Part shown: piece by piece, positions 23,796 through 32,619 of the stretch
Layout: each line of letters starts with the position of its first letter
Position numbering within the stretch: position 1 is the first letter of the stretch
DNA from: Nitrospira sp.
Lineage (GTDB): Bacteria > Nitrospirota > Nitrospiria > Nitrospirales > Nitrospiraceae
Direction of reading: 5' to 3'
DNA: 64,000 nt
Assembly: GCA_019636815.1 (NCBI GenBank)
Contig: JAHBWT010000008.1
Coordinates: 1 to 64,000, forward strand
The notes under the pieces: model-generated
Told to the model about the DNA's origin: nothing
Database searches by the model: none
What the model saw: the letters and a program-made list of their open reading frames with translations, nothing else
Made by a program: the position numbers and the translations under genes

Positions 23796-25997
23796 TTATA
23801 CGCTCCACAGTTCCGCCTCAAAGTCCGGTCCCGGCACGGTCAGGACGGCGGGCTTGGGGCTAGGGTAGCGAGTCACTTCCAAGCCATGCTCTCGGACGAT
23901 GATCAACAGATGCACGGCTTGCCCAGGTTGGAGTTGAACTTCTTTCCAGGGGACACTCAACTCGATAATGGAACGCGAGCTGATCGTTCGATGGCGGCCG
24001 ATCTCCTGCCACGTGTCCGAAGCCGTCTGTTGAGACAGGAGGAATTCCCCGGTCTTCTGGAAGGACAGGGGAAAAGTAAGACGAACGGTCGTCTGTGGGC
24101 CTTGCATCATAATCGCGACTTCAAGGCCTTGTTTCTTGGCGGTCGTCTCGTCGGGATCGAATCTGATCACGAACTGATCCAGGCTCCAGCCGAACCGGAT
24201 GGCCGTAAAGATCCTGTCGGCTTTCCACATGGCTCCCAGCGGAGGCTGAGTCGTGATGGTGCCGGCACCGTGCCACTCGAAAAAGTCAGTCACCAGTCCG
24301 TCGATGGTGGGCGTGAGTAATCGAACCGGTAGTCGGACCGAGTCGGATTCAGCGCCGAATCCGACGGTGCAGATCGGGTGGCTCAGTTCATCGGGAGGAG
24401 AAAGGCCCATCTGTGTCCACACATTGCGGAGATGCGTTCTGAAGAGCCGGTCGAACTCCGGTTTGAAATCAGTATCGAAATCATCTCCGTACCACCAGAA
24501 CCAGTCGCTGCCTTCGGCGGCGTACAGTTCCTGCCATGCCGCCTGAGCGCGATCGGGAGGAAGACCGGGGGCTCGCTCCATGAGCGTTGAACGGGTGTGA
24601 CCGAGCAGGTCCCATCCGTGATTGTCTTCGTGGTGCCCGATCCAGATTTTGTAGTCGGCATTGATCCACGAGCCTGAGTGCAGACAGGGGAGGTGTTGGG
24701 TCGGTGGAACGGAGGAGATAGCCTCGGACATCGTGGAAGCTTGAGTTGTGCTCTGTCCGGTGTGGTCCAAGTCACGGTTGGTGAAGGTTTGGTACAGGAG
24801 TGAAAGAAACCGTTCGCCTCCGTCATGATAATGTTCCCACGGGTTTTCGCCGTCCAAAATGATGGGGACGACGATTCGATCTTGCGGCGTATCATGCGAG
24901 ATGGTCAGGAGCCGCCGGAGGACATCTTCAGCCGCAGATTCGGGCGTTGTCTTATGGTAGATGAACCCGAAGGCGTCGGAGAGCTCGCGGTCACGAAAGA
25001 GGATCGTGAGAGGCTGTTCGGCCTTTCCGATCCGGTAGGGCTGAAACAGCGCGGACTGCCGATGCCACGGTCGGTGACACAGTGCCAGAGAGCGGGCGAG
25101 GATGCCTTCATCGGTCGCCAGCCAGCGAAGGCCGGTCTGATGGACGAGGGGAAGCATTTCCGGACAGACCGATCCTTCAGACGGCCATAATCCGGTCGGG
25201 GGACGTCCGAATGTCGCTCGGTGGAACGCCACTGCCTGCCGAAGTTGGGATTCCGCATCGTCGCGTGCCCGAAAGCGAGTCGGCAACGGGAGGTCGGGTC
25301 TCGCGCGCCGGGTGATGTCCGTGTCGATCACCAGCGGCAGAATAGGATGAAAAAATGGCGTCGTAGTCAGCTCGATCTGTTCGCGATCCATCAGACGTCG
25401 ATACAGCGGCACGATGTCTTGCACGACGAGACGTTGAATCGCCAGAATTTCATGTTTGTCCTCCTCAGTGAAGCCACGATTTTTCTGGCGCAGTGCGGCC
25501 AGTCGGGGATACTGTCGGAGAGTGCCATACCCGAACCAGGCGAGGTTATGCCAGACTTGTAAATCTAATAACTCCTGAGTGGAAAACTGACGGGCTATGC
25601 GAGGCAGGTCGTCCCCACGCAGATCCAGCCCTCGTTTCACCAGCAATTCATGGTATCGTGGGTAGGGGCGCACCATCGTTGCCCGGTTGGCTGAAAAGAA
25701 ATAACGGACGAGGAAGGCCTTTTCCTCAAGAGTCAGGTCGACTGCCGGCCGCTGGGCATGTTCAAGAAAGAGGTCGAGGACCTTGCCGCTCCCGATTTCC
25801 TGTAACTGCAAGAGGAGCGACGGGGTAAAATTAAACGTGGCGTGTACCTCTGGGAATTGGTCTAGGAGGTAGGCCATATCATAATAGGCCTTGGTCGCAT
25901 GCAGGCGTACCCAGGGCATGCTGGCCGAGCCAACCAGTGGATCGGTGTAGTAGGGTTGGTGCATATGCCAGAAAAAACATACGTGGAGATGCTTCAT
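23796..25997 (-). CDS. Glycoside hydrolase family 57 protein
   Basis: A 733-residue protein. The GH57 hallmark start is HVCFFWHMHQPYY; TGLWPSEGSVCPEM contains the likely nucleophile Glu; DGENPWEHYHDGGERFL contains the catalytic Asp region. The C-terminal ~200 residues form a beta-rich domain as in many GH57 alpha-glucan enzymes. The start is the ATG of MKHLHVCF; the earlier ATG at 26033 would add 12 residues encoded over a GGAGG and GAGGG purine stretch, more probably the ribosome-binding site. Likely alpha-amylase or glucan debranching/transfer activity, linking it to the cluster at 4-18 kb. Confidence 0.88.
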   Translation of the reverse strand: MKHLHVCFFWHMHQPYYTDPLVGSASMPWVRLHATKAYYDMAYLLDQFPEVHATFNFTPSLLLQLQEIGSGKVLDLFLEHAQRPAVDLTLEEKAFLVRYFFSANRATMVRPYPRYHELLVKRGLDLRGDDLPRIARQFSTQELLDLQVWHNLAWFGYGTLRQYPRLAALRQKNRGFTEEDKHEILAIQRLVVQDIVPLYRRLMDREQIELTTTPFFHPILPLVIDTDITRRARPDLPLPTRFRARDDAESQLRQAVAFHRATFGRPPTGLWPSEGSVCPEMLPLVHQTGLRWLATDEGILARSLALCHRPWHRQSALFQPYRIGKAEQPLTILFRDRELSDAFGFIYHKTTPESAAEDVLRRLLTISHDTPQDRIVVPIILDGENPWEHYHDGGERFLSLLYQTFTNRDLDHTGQSTTQASTMSEAISSVPPTQHLPCLHSGSWINADYKIWIGHHEDNHGWDLLGHTRSTLMERAPGLPPDRAQAAWQELYAAEGSDWFWWYGDDFDTDFKPEFDRLFRTHLRNVWTQMGLSPPDELSHPICTVGFGAESDSVRLPVRLLTPTIDGLVTDFFEWHGAGTITTQPPLGAMWKADRIFTAIRFGWSLDQFVIRFDPDETTAKKQGLEVAIMMQGPQTTVRLTFPLSFQKTGEFLLSQQTASDTWQEIGRHRTISSRSIIELSVPWKEVQLQPGQAVHLLIIVREHGLEVTRYPSPKPAVLTVPGPDFEAELWSV

Positions 25998-26106
25998 CGA
26001 TGGATGGTTTCCCTCGCCTCCGAAGTATGTCATAGGGGTGGTGGGCCTGCAATCTGCAGCTGCAATCCGTAGCGTGTCGTCGTACTGATTACCATGAGGG
26101 ATTGAG

Positions 26107-26508
26107 ATGTTGATATTTCTTCGGTATTGGGGGCCGGTGTGTGCCTATGCCGGCGTCATTTTTTATTTGTCCTCGTTGTCCCATCCGGAAGAACATTTGC
26201 CGATTGTCAGTCATTTCAGCGATAAGGTCTTGCATGCCGTGGAGTACGCGGTATTCGGCGCACTATGTTTTCGGGCCTTCCAAGGGACTCTGAATGCCTC
26301 GTGGAGGCGGTGGTCGATTCCACTGGCTATTGTAGTGGCGTCGTTCTATGGGGCGACCGACGAATTTCATCAGTCATTCGTTCCGTTCCGGTATTCGCAT
26401 GTGCTCGATTGGGTGGCCGACACGATTGGCGCCATACTCGGTGTTCTTGCCATGCATCGAGCAGTCAATTTCAGACCGGCGAACTCGATTCCCGAAGTGT
26501 GGCCATAG
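26107..26508 (+). CDS. VanZ family membrane protein
   Basis: A 133-residue protein with about four membrane helices (YWGPVCAYAGVIFYLSSLSH at the start, SIPLAIVVASFYGATDE, VADTIGAILGVLAMH). The order SD-K-hydrophobic...DEFHQSFVP.R......DW.AD.IGA is the VanZ-like core (residues 35-120). The family name comes from teicoplanin resistance but most chromosomal members have no known role. GAGGG lies 7 bases upstream of the ATG. It is divergent from the GH57 gene. Confidence 0.88.
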   Translation: MLIFLRYWGPVCAYAGVIFYLSSLSHPEEHLPIVSHFSDKVLHAVEYAVFGALCFRAFQGTLNASWRRWSIPLAIVVASFYGATDEFHQSFVPFRYSHVLDWVADTIGAILGVLAMHRAVNFRPANSIPEVWP

Positions 26509-26530
26509 CCAGACCGAATAAGGTGTCTTC

Positions 26531-26559
26531 GTGACAAGGCGCAGGGTGCTCGGTATAAT
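26531..26559 (+). promoter_or_regulatory. Promoter of the amgK-like gene, leaderless geometry
   Basis: GTGACA, 17-base spacer and a perfect TATAAT; the ATG follows after only 9 bases. The expected transcription start falls within about 3 bases of the ATG. Confidence 0.7.
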
Positions 26560-26568
26560 CCCTCAGCT

Positions 26569-27672
26569 ATGGCGACGGCGAACCCAGCACTTCCCAAATC
26601 TCCATTACCTCCTCCCGATCGCGCTCTTGTCGCACAGACCATTCAGGCGCACCTTCCTCCCGGCTTGGTGTTCAGGGAATTGGCTCCGTTGGCGGGGGAT
26701 GCGTCGAATCGGCGGTACTACCGCGCCATCATGACGGGTGGACCACCGCATTCCGTAATCGTGATGCAGCTGGCCGAACCGGAAGCGTTCAAGCAGTCGG
26801 AAGAGGCAGTCAGCGGCGCGGTGCATCAAATTTCAGAACTGCCGTTCACCAATATCATGGTTCATCTCGCCAAGGCGAATGTTCCTGTCCCGACGCTGCT
26901 TCACTATGATCGAGCCGCCGGATTGCTGTATCTCGAAGATTTTGGAGATGTGACGTTGGCGGAGGCCGTCAGCCGCGCGGATGCTCCGAATCTAGAGTCT
27001 CGCTACAAACAAGCCATCAATGTGCTGGTACAGATGCAATTCAACGCGACCACTCCGGCAGACCCTGGATGTCTGGCGTTTCACCGGAGTTTCGACGTGC
27101 CCTTACTCATGTGGGAGTTCGATCATTTCTTGGAGTACGGGATTGAGGCTCGCCATGGCGCTCCCTTACCCGACGGGGAGACGACGGCGATTCGGCGCGA
27201 GTGTGAACGCATTGCCGACGTGTTGGCTTCCCAGCCTCGTGTCTTCACGCATCGCGATTACCACTCGCGCAACTTGATGGTCGACGGACTGCGGCTTGGC
27301 GTCATTGATTTTCAGGATGCCTTGATGGGGCCGGCGACCTATGACTTGGCGTCGCTCTTGCGGGATGCGTACATTCAGCTCGACGAAGCCCTCATCGACG
27401 ATTTGGTGGCCTACTATCTTGATCAATTGGCGGAACGCCGTTTCGTCTGGGCCAACCGCGCCGCGTTTCGCCGCCTGTTCGACCTGACGTGTATTCAGCG
27501 AAATCTGAAAGCCGCCGGCCGGTTTGTCTATATCGATCGAGTCAAGGGCAATCCCAAATTCCTGGACGATGTCCCTCGCGTCTTGGGCTATGTCAAGCGA
27601 AACCTCCGCAAATACCCCGAACTGGAGACGCTCCGGAGACACATCACCCCGTATGTGCCAGAATTGCAGTAG
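26569..27672 (+). CDS. amgK: Sugar kinase of the aminoglycoside phosphotransferase fold (AmgK-like)
   Basis: A 367-residue kinase. Residues ~35-60 (LAPLAGDASNRRYYRA) form the family's nucleotide-binding start; VFTHRDYHSRNLMVDG is the catalytic HxDxxxxN loop; LGVIDFQDALMGPATYDLASLLRD carries the metal-binding Asp. This matches COG3178 kinases such as AmgK, which phosphorylates N-acetylmuramate or N-acetylglucosamine at C1. The next gene is a MurU-like nucleotidyltransferase, the normal partner in the cell-wall recycling route that bypasses fosfomycin-sensitive MurA. No ribosome-binding site is present. Confidence 0.82.
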   Translation: MATANPALPKSPLPPPDRALVAQTIQAHLPPGLVFRELAPLAGDASNRRYYRAIMTGGPPHSVIVMQLAEPEAFKQSEEAVSGAVHQISELPFTNIMVHLAKANVPVPTLLHYDRAAGLLYLEDFGDVTLAEAVSRADAPNLESRYKQAINVLVQMQFNATTPADPGCLAFHRSFDVPLLMWEFDHFLEYGIEARHGAPLPDGETTAIRRECERIADVLASQPRVFTHRDYHSRNLMVDGLRLGVIDFQDALMGPATYDLASLLRDAYIQLDEALIDDLVAYYLDQLAERRFVWANRAAFRRLFDLTCIQRNLKAAGRFVYIDRVKGNPKFLDDVPRVLGYVKRNLRKYPELETLRRHITPYVPELQ

Positions 27673-27674
27673 AG

Positions 27675-27750
27675 GACTGAGGACTGAGGGCTGAGGGCTG
27701 AGCATCGGACCATCGACTCAGCACCCGGTACTCCGTCCTCAGCACGGATC
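27675..27750. repeat. Short tandem and inverted CTGAGG/CTCAGC repeats
   Basis: Four units of the form (G)ACTGAGG/GCTGAGG are followed about 20 bases later by ACTCAGCAC and GTCCTCAGCAC, so the stretch can fold back on itself. A related ACTCAGCACTCAACACTC run occurs inside the membrane-protein gene at about 43085-43120. Confidence 0.55.
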
Positions 27751-27752
27751 GC

Positions 27753-28511
27753 GTGAAGGCCATGATTCTTGCGGCGGGTCTTGGGACCCGCCTCAGACCC
27801 TTGACGAACACCATTCCCAAGCCCCTCTTGCCGGTGGGAGGAACTCCACTCATTGTCTGGAACGTCCTGCTGCTGAAACGGCATGGGTTTCGTGAGGTCG
27901 TCGTGAATCTTCATCATCTCGGTCCGATGATCGAGCAGGTCCTGGGTGATGGTTCGAAATTCGGCGTTCGGATGATTTACTCACATGAACCGGTCATCTT
28001 GGGCACGGGGGGAGGAATCAAACAAGCTGAACCTCATTTTTCAGGCGAGCCGGTGTTGATCCTGAACGGAGATACGCTTGTCGAGGTGGATCTCGGGGCC
28101 ATCTGGGATCTCCATCGAACGCGTCATGCGGCGGCAACATTGGTGCTGCGAGAGGATCGAGATGCGGTGAAGTGGGGGCTCGTCGAGGTGGGAGACGATA
28201 ATCAGATTGTGCGCATCAAGGGCAGAGGTCTTCCATCCCCGTCTCCAGCCATTCCCAGGATGTTCGCCGGGATTCACATTTTACATCCTCGCCTTCTTCA
28301 GAAGGTACCGAAGGGGGTTGCTTCTTCGATCGTCGATCCTTACATAGCGGCCATTGAACGAGGCGAACGAATCCTCGGGTACGATCTCCATGGCTACTGG
28401 TCGGATATTGGAACCGCCGAGCGGTACGCGCAGGCGGAGAAAGATGCGCGGGCCGGACTGATTCGCCTCGTTGATCGCCAGCCTCTTGAGCCGCATACGC
28501 CGCACAACTGA
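27753..28511 (+). CDS. murU: MurU-like sugar-1-phosphate nucleotidyltransferase
   Basis: A 252-residue enzyme with an NTP-transferase loop LAAGLGTRLRPLTNTIPKPL at the N-terminus, LILNGDTLVEVDL (metal-binding Asp) and YWSDIGTAERYAQAE at the C-terminus. Length and the lack of a beta-helix domain match MurU/RmlA-short types. With the preceding AmgK-like kinase it would make UDP-MurNAc (or UDP-GlcNAc) from recycled amino sugars. The start is a GTG; an in-frame ATG three codons later is an alternative. The gap to amgK holds only the CTGAGG repeat. Confidence 0.85.
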   Translation: MKAMILAAGLGTRLRPLTNTIPKPLLPVGGTPLIVWNVLLLKRHGFREVVVNLHHLGPMIEQVLGDGSKFGVRMIYSHEPVILGTGGGIKQAEPHFSGEPVLILNGDTLVEVDLGAIWDLHRTRHAAATLVLREDRDAVKWGLVEVGDDNQIVRIKGRGLPSPSPAIPRMFAGIHILHPRLLQKVPKGVASSIVDPYIAAIERGERILGYDLHGYWSDIGTAERYAQAEKDARAGLIRLVDRQPLEPHTPHN

Positions 28512-28546
28512 ACACGAGGCTATCTCGATCTGCTTGATGGCTGCGG

Positions 28547-29911
28547 CTAGTCTTTCTGTTGCTTGAGCAGCCGAGCGAGATAGGTTCGTTGGAGCTTGAG
28601 CGACTCCGCGGCCTTCGTTTGGTTTCCGTCGGCACGTTCCATCGCACGGGCGATGATGTAGCGGCTATGGTGCTCCATCGATTCGTGGTAGGACAAGTCC
28701 AGATAAGGCAGTGGGGCACCTTCTCGTTGACGGAGGCCGGCGTCATCCGCCATGAGCGCCAACATATCAGGCTCGATCGTATCTTTGGGGCTCAAGACGA
28801 CGGCGCGGGCGATCACATTGTCCAGCTCTCGAATATTCCCCGGCCATGGGTAACGGGTGAGGGCATCGAGTGCGGAAGGGCTGAGGGCCATACCGGGTCG
28901 CTTTGCGTCCCGCGTGTGGCGATCGAGGAAGAACTGCGCAAGAGCCGGGACGTCGCCTTGTCGCTCACGAAGCGGCGGCAACGTCAGCGTGACGACATTC
29001 AGCCGAAAGTAAAGATCTTCTCGGAACTGTCCCGCCTTCACGGCTTGTCTAAGATCTTTGTTGGTGGCGGCGATGATGCGAATGTTGACGGAAACCGTCT
29101 TGGTTCCTCCGACACGCTGGAATTCCCGGTCTTGCAGAACTCTGAGCAGCTTGGCCTGCAGTGGCAGCGACATGTCACCAATCTCATCGAGGAACACGGT
29201 TCCGCCGTCGGCCATCTCCAACTTTCCCTTCTGTTGGCGATCTGCTCCGGTAAAGGCGCCGCGTTCATGCCCGAATAACTCGTTCTCCAGCAATGTCTCC
29301 GTCAAGGCCACGCAATTGATGACAATGAGCGGCATGGCGGAACGATAGCTCCATTGATGGATCGATCGTGCGAAGAGTTCTTTCCCGGTTCCGCTTTCAC
29401 CGAGGAGCAAGACGCTGGCATCCGACTTGGCGGCCCGTTGTGCCGCCTCCACGACAGCGCGCACGGATGCGCTGTTTCCGATGATAGAGGCATAACGGCC
29501 GTCGACCTCGGAGCGCAGGTAAGCGACTTGCCGTCGAAGCGAGTCACGCTCCAAGGCTTTGCGGATGACGATCAGGAGATGCTCATTATCGAGAGGTTTG
29601 GTCAGAAAGTCGTATGCCCCTTCTTTCATCGCTTCCACCGCGGCTTCGATGGACCCATGTGCGGTCATCACAATGACGGGAAGGTGTTCCGACGGCTTCA
29701 TGTGAGAAAGGCGCTTGAGCACATCAAGACCCGACAATTTGGGCAGGGTGAGATCCAGGAGAATCAATTGTGGAGATTCGTGAGCGATTTGGTCCAGCGC
29801 CTGCTGTCCTTCCGATGCAACGACGGTGTCGTACCCGGAAGCGTGCAGCCGGTCCTCCAGCATCATGACGATGTCGGCATCGTCGTCCACGATAAGAATC
29901 TTCGCGCGCAT
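28547..29911 (-). CDS. Sigma-54-dependent response regulator, NtrC family
   Basis: A 454-residue protein in three domains. The receiver (1-~120) has ILIVDDDAD and the phospho-acceptor Asp in LILLDLTLPKLSG. The AAA+ domain (~140-375) has Walker A GESGTGKE, the sigma-54 contact GAFTGA in LFGHERGAFTGADRQ, and Walker B GGTVFLDEIGDMS. A Fis-type helix-turn-helix closes the protein (NQTKAAESLKLQRTYLARLL). GAGGG stands 8 bases before the ATG. No partner histidine kinase is adjacent, so its signal is unknown; it activates sigma-54 promoters. Confidence 0.93.
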   Translation of the reverse strand: MRAKILIVDDDADIVMMLEDRLHASGYDTVVASEGQQALDQIAHESPQLILLDLTLPKLSGLDVLKRLSHMKPSEHLPVIVMTAHGSIEAAVEAMKEGAYDFLTKPLDNEHLLIVIRKALERDSLRRQVAYLRSEVDGRYASIIGNSASVRAVVEAAQRAAKSDASVLLLGESGTGKELFARSIHQWSYRSAMPLIVINCVALTETLLENELFGHERGAFTGADRQQKGKLEMADGGTVFLDEIGDMSLPLQAKLLRVLQDREFQRVGGTKTVSVNIRIIAATNKDLRQAVKAGQFREDLYFRLNVVTLTLPPLRERQGDVPALAQFFLDRHTRDAKRPGMALSPSALDALTRYPWPGNIRELDNVIARAVVLSPKDTIEPDMLALMADDAGLRQREGAPLPYLDLSYHESMEHHSRYIIARAMERADGNQTKAAESLKLQRTYLARLLKQQKD

Positions 29912-29943
29912 TACGATAACCCTCGGTCGATGGTCATCAGCAT

Positions 29944-31266
29944 TCAACCGTTCATGACATTGAGGACAAGACCCGTTAGCGGCTTCGGGTAGAAATAGGT
30001 TGATTTATGCGGCATGCGTTCACCCGCAGCTGCCACAGCTTGGACTTCACTGACTTTCGTGGCATTGAGTAGAAAAGCACCGGTCCCGGTTCCTCGGGCC
30101 ACCCAGTCGAGCGCTTCATGGTCGTCTTTGGTATAGAGGATGGCTTCTTGTTCCTGTTGCGTCGGGCAGAGCTTTGTCACGATCAGTTGTTGCAGCAGAG
30201 AGACGTCGAGTTTGGCACGAGGGGATACTTGGCCGGAGGGGCGATAGGCCGGCTTCAACGTGAGCAGGATGTAGGTGTCGGCCCCCTGCCGAATCAGTCC
30301 GAATACCGGAACGTGTCGGCCTTCTGTTCTCAAGGCGGTCAAGAACTGCTGGCGGACCTGAGCCTGAGTTGACGGGGAAAAAGGGAATTCTCGGAAGTCG
30401 AATACGTCTCCGAGCAGCTGTGTGATCTGATCAAAAGGCGGCAGTGCGGTGGTCGCCACTCGATGCGTCGGCAATACCGTCAATCCCGGATCTTCAAGCG
30501 GAGTGAGCAGCATCAAGACCGAGTCATATGGCTGTGGTCCGGTCGGAGAGCCCGGCTGTTGTCGACGGAGCTTTTGATAGTTCAACGCGGTTTCGTAGCG
30601 ATGATGACCGTCCGCGATGAACAGCGGTTTGCTTTGCATCAGGTCGGTGATGTGTTTCAAGACGGTCGCATCGGTCACAGCCCAGAGGCATTCGCGACAG
30701 CCTGCATCATCCTGAAAGTCATACTGCGGAGGTTTACCTTTTGTCTCCGTTTCAAGCAGCCGGATGATGGCGCCGGCGGGATCGGAATAGAGAGACCAGA
30801 TCGGGCTGAAGTTCGCGCGGCAGGCTTCGAGGAGGTTCAACCGATCGGTCTTTGCCGCGGCACGTGTGTTCTCGTGCGGATAGATATGTCCGGAGTCCAG
30901 TGCCTCCAGTTTGGCCAAGGCCAGGAATCCTCGGAGCACTTTGCTCGGTGCACCAGGTGCCGAGTACGGCGGACGGTACTCAATCGTGTGATGGTAGATG
31001 GCAGGTTGCGCGTCTCGCTTGAGGATTCCCTCTTTGATCCATGATTGAAGGGCCGCGGCTGCGCGGGTATATCGGTTATGGGCCGGGCTGTCACCGGTCT
31101 GTTCCAGCCCCAACTCCATACGGATGATGTTGTGAGGATGGCGATCGTGAAGCTGTTGTTGTCCTTCCGCATCGATGATGTCGTACGGCGGAGCCACGAC
31201 ATCCTTGATGGAGCCCACAATGGCCTGGTCGTACCGCATACCCTGGAACGGAAAAATCTGTGACAT
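29944..31266 (-). CDS. DUF1015 family protein
   Basis: A 440-residue protein of conserved family DUF1015 (SerC-adjacent in many genomes). Typical segments: FPFQGMRYDQAI at the start, VAPPYDIIDAEG, SLYSDPAG, FIADGHHRYETALNY (family core HHRYETA) and LPTHR. The biochemical role is unknown. The ATG follows AGAGG by 6 bases; a TTG two codons earlier is less likely. It precedes the response regulator gene on the same strand with a 32-base gap, so the two may be co-transcribed. Confidence 0.85.
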   Translation of the reverse strand: MSQIFPFQGMRYDQAIVGSIKDVVAPPYDIIDAEGQQQLHDRHPHNIIRMELGLEQTGDSPAHNRYTRAAAALQSWIKEGILKRDAQPAIYHHTIEYRPPYSAPGAPSKVLRGFLALAKLEALDSGHIYPHENTRAAAKTDRLNLLEACRANFSPIWSLYSDPAGAIIRLLETETKGKPPQYDFQDDAGCRECLWAVTDATVLKHITDLMQSKPLFIADGHHRYETALNYQKLRRQQPGSPTGPQPYDSVLMLLTPLEDPGLTVLPTHRVATTALPPFDQITQLLGDVFDFREFPFSPSTQAQVRQQFLTALRTEGRHVPVFGLIRQGADTYILLTLKPAYRPSGQVSPRAKLDVSLLQQLIVTKLCPTQQEQEAILYTKDDHEALDWVARGTGTGAFLLNATKVSEVQAVAAAGERMPHKSTYFYPKPLTGLVLNVMNG

Positions 31267-31392
31267 GAACAACCTCTTGGCGGTGTCGTGACAGTGACGA
31301 CGGTTTGATGGTTACAGGAGAGGACGGGGTCCTTTCGCTCTACGCCGCGCCGCTTCCACGGCTCAGCGTCTTACCGGTTGGCGGGAAAACAC

Positions 31393-32397
31393 TTACCGGT
31401 CGCGGGTAATCATGTAATCAGCGGTCACCGACAACGCACGCCGCGGCGTACTATCGTCGAACTGATCGAGCTCATGCTTGGCGGCCACAATGTAGGCCTT
31501 GGCCCGATCCATGGCATAGACGATCGACCCGAACTCCCCCATGAGGAACAAAATGCGCTCCAAGTCGGCGGTGCTGAGCGTCCGGGTCTCCATTCGATCT
31601 TTGATCATTTGTCGGTCCTGCTCCGAGCAATGTTGCAGCAGATGAAGGAGCGGCAACGTGGCTTTGCCTTGCCGGAGGTCTTGTCCGATCGTTTTCCCCA
31701 GTGATTCGCCGTTCGCGATGTAATCCAGAGTGTCGTCGGCAACCTGGAATGCAATACCCAGGTATTGGCCAAAACGGAACAGGGCTTGCTGTTGGGTCTC
31801 AGTGGCGTCGGCTAGAATGGCCCCCATCTGGCAGGCCGCGGCGATCAGTCCGGCGGTTTTGTGTTCGACGATCTTAATGTAATCGATTTCCGGCATCGCG
31901 GGATTACCGTTGTAGTACAGCTGAAGGACTTCGCCTTCGGCCATTTTATTGCAGGCTTCAGCGATCACTTCGTTGATTCCCTGGCTCTGAAACTCGACGA
32001 CATTACACATGGCCTTGGTGTAGAGAAAATCGCCGACCAGAATGCTGATCTGATTTCCCCACACCTTCCGAGCCGTTCTTCTGCCCCTCCGCAGATCGGC
32101 CTCGTCCACGACATCGTCGTGTAACAGGGTGGCCGTGTGGATGTATTCCACAATGCTGCCGAGTTGATAGTGTTCAACGCCAGGATACCCGCAGAGGCGG
32201 GCTGATAAGAGTAAGAGCAGAGGCCTGATGCGCTTGCCACCGCCGCTCAGAATGTGGGCGGCCACGGTATTGACCAGGGTGACGCTGGAGTCGAGGTTTT
32301 TCCGCACCCGGTCCTCCAGCCCGTCCAGCTCACTACGGTAGGCGTCCCACACGTCAGACATGCTCTGTGGGGTTACGATGACTGGACCTTGCGCCAT
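31393..32397 (-). CDS. ispB: Polyprenyl diphosphate synthase (octaprenyl/heptaprenyl type)
   Basis: A 334-residue trans-prenyltransferase building the isoprenoid side chain of respiratory quinones. GGGKRIRPLL binds the isopentenyl diphosphate; the first Asp-rich motif is LLHDDVVDEADLRRG and the second FQVADDTLDY. Five or so residues before the first DDxxD (YIHTATL) have small side chains, fitting long-chain products. No ribosome-binding site precedes the ATG; a -10 box lies 7 bases upstream. It is divergent from gltB across a 222-base gap. Confidence 0.92.
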   Translation of the reverse strand: MAQGPVIVTPQSMSDVWDAYRSELDGLEDRVRKNLDSSVTLVNTVAAHILSGGGKRIRPLLLLLSARLCGYPGVEHYQLGSIVEYIHTATLLHDDVVDEADLRRGRRTARKVWGNQISILVGDFLYTKAMCNVVEFQSQGINEVIAEACNKMAEGEVLQLYYNGNPAMPEIDYIKIVEHKTAGLIAAACQMGAILADATETQQQALFRFGQYLGIAFQVADDTLDYIANGESLGKTIGQDLRQGKATLPLLHLLQHCSEQDRQMIKDRMETRTLSTADLERILFLMGEFGSIVYAMDRAKAYIVAAKHELDQFDDSTPRRALSVTADYMITRDR

Positions 32398-32404
32398 GCG
32401 GCGG

Positions 32405-32434
32405 ATGGTATGGCAGCCGGGGAAATAAAGTCAA
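32405..32434 (-). promoter_or_regulatory. Promoter of ispB, leaderless geometry
   Basis: On the minus strand TTGACT, 18-base spacer, TACCAT, then 7 bases (rich in CCGCC) to the ATG. Confidence 0.55.
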
Positions 32435-32466
32435 GCAAATGAAAGGGGTATAGGCCCATTGTCACC

Positions 32467-32496
32467 TTGACAGAGGAATGAGCCTTCCAGTAAGTT
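32467..32496 (+). promoter_or_regulatory. Candidate gltB promoter
   Basis: TTGACA followed after 18 bases by TAAGTT, about 125 bases upstream of gltB. The -35 is perfect; the -10 is weak. No clear sigma-54 (GG-N10-GC) site was seen in the region. Confidence 0.3.
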
Positions 32497-32619
32497 TCGA
32501 GCGTGGTAATTAGCTGAGGTCCAGCCTGCGGACGATGGGGTTAATCCACTCCAGGATTCTTGCTCGCGCTCAACTCCATCCGATAGGGAAAATCTCAATA
32601 TTCTCATGAGAGTAGGTAA

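Noticed and set aside
27675-27750. CRISPR-like array
   Set aside because: Units are only 7-10 bases, imperfect and without spacers of constant length; no cas genes are in the window.
28559-29278. 239-codon plus-strand frame under the NtrC-type regulator
   Set aside because: Overlaps the AAA+ and HTH coding region on the other strand; no homology recognised.
32398-32619. Sigma-54 promoter upstream of gltB
   Set aside because: No GG-N10-GC element with the right context was found, although a sigma-54 activator gene lies nearby.
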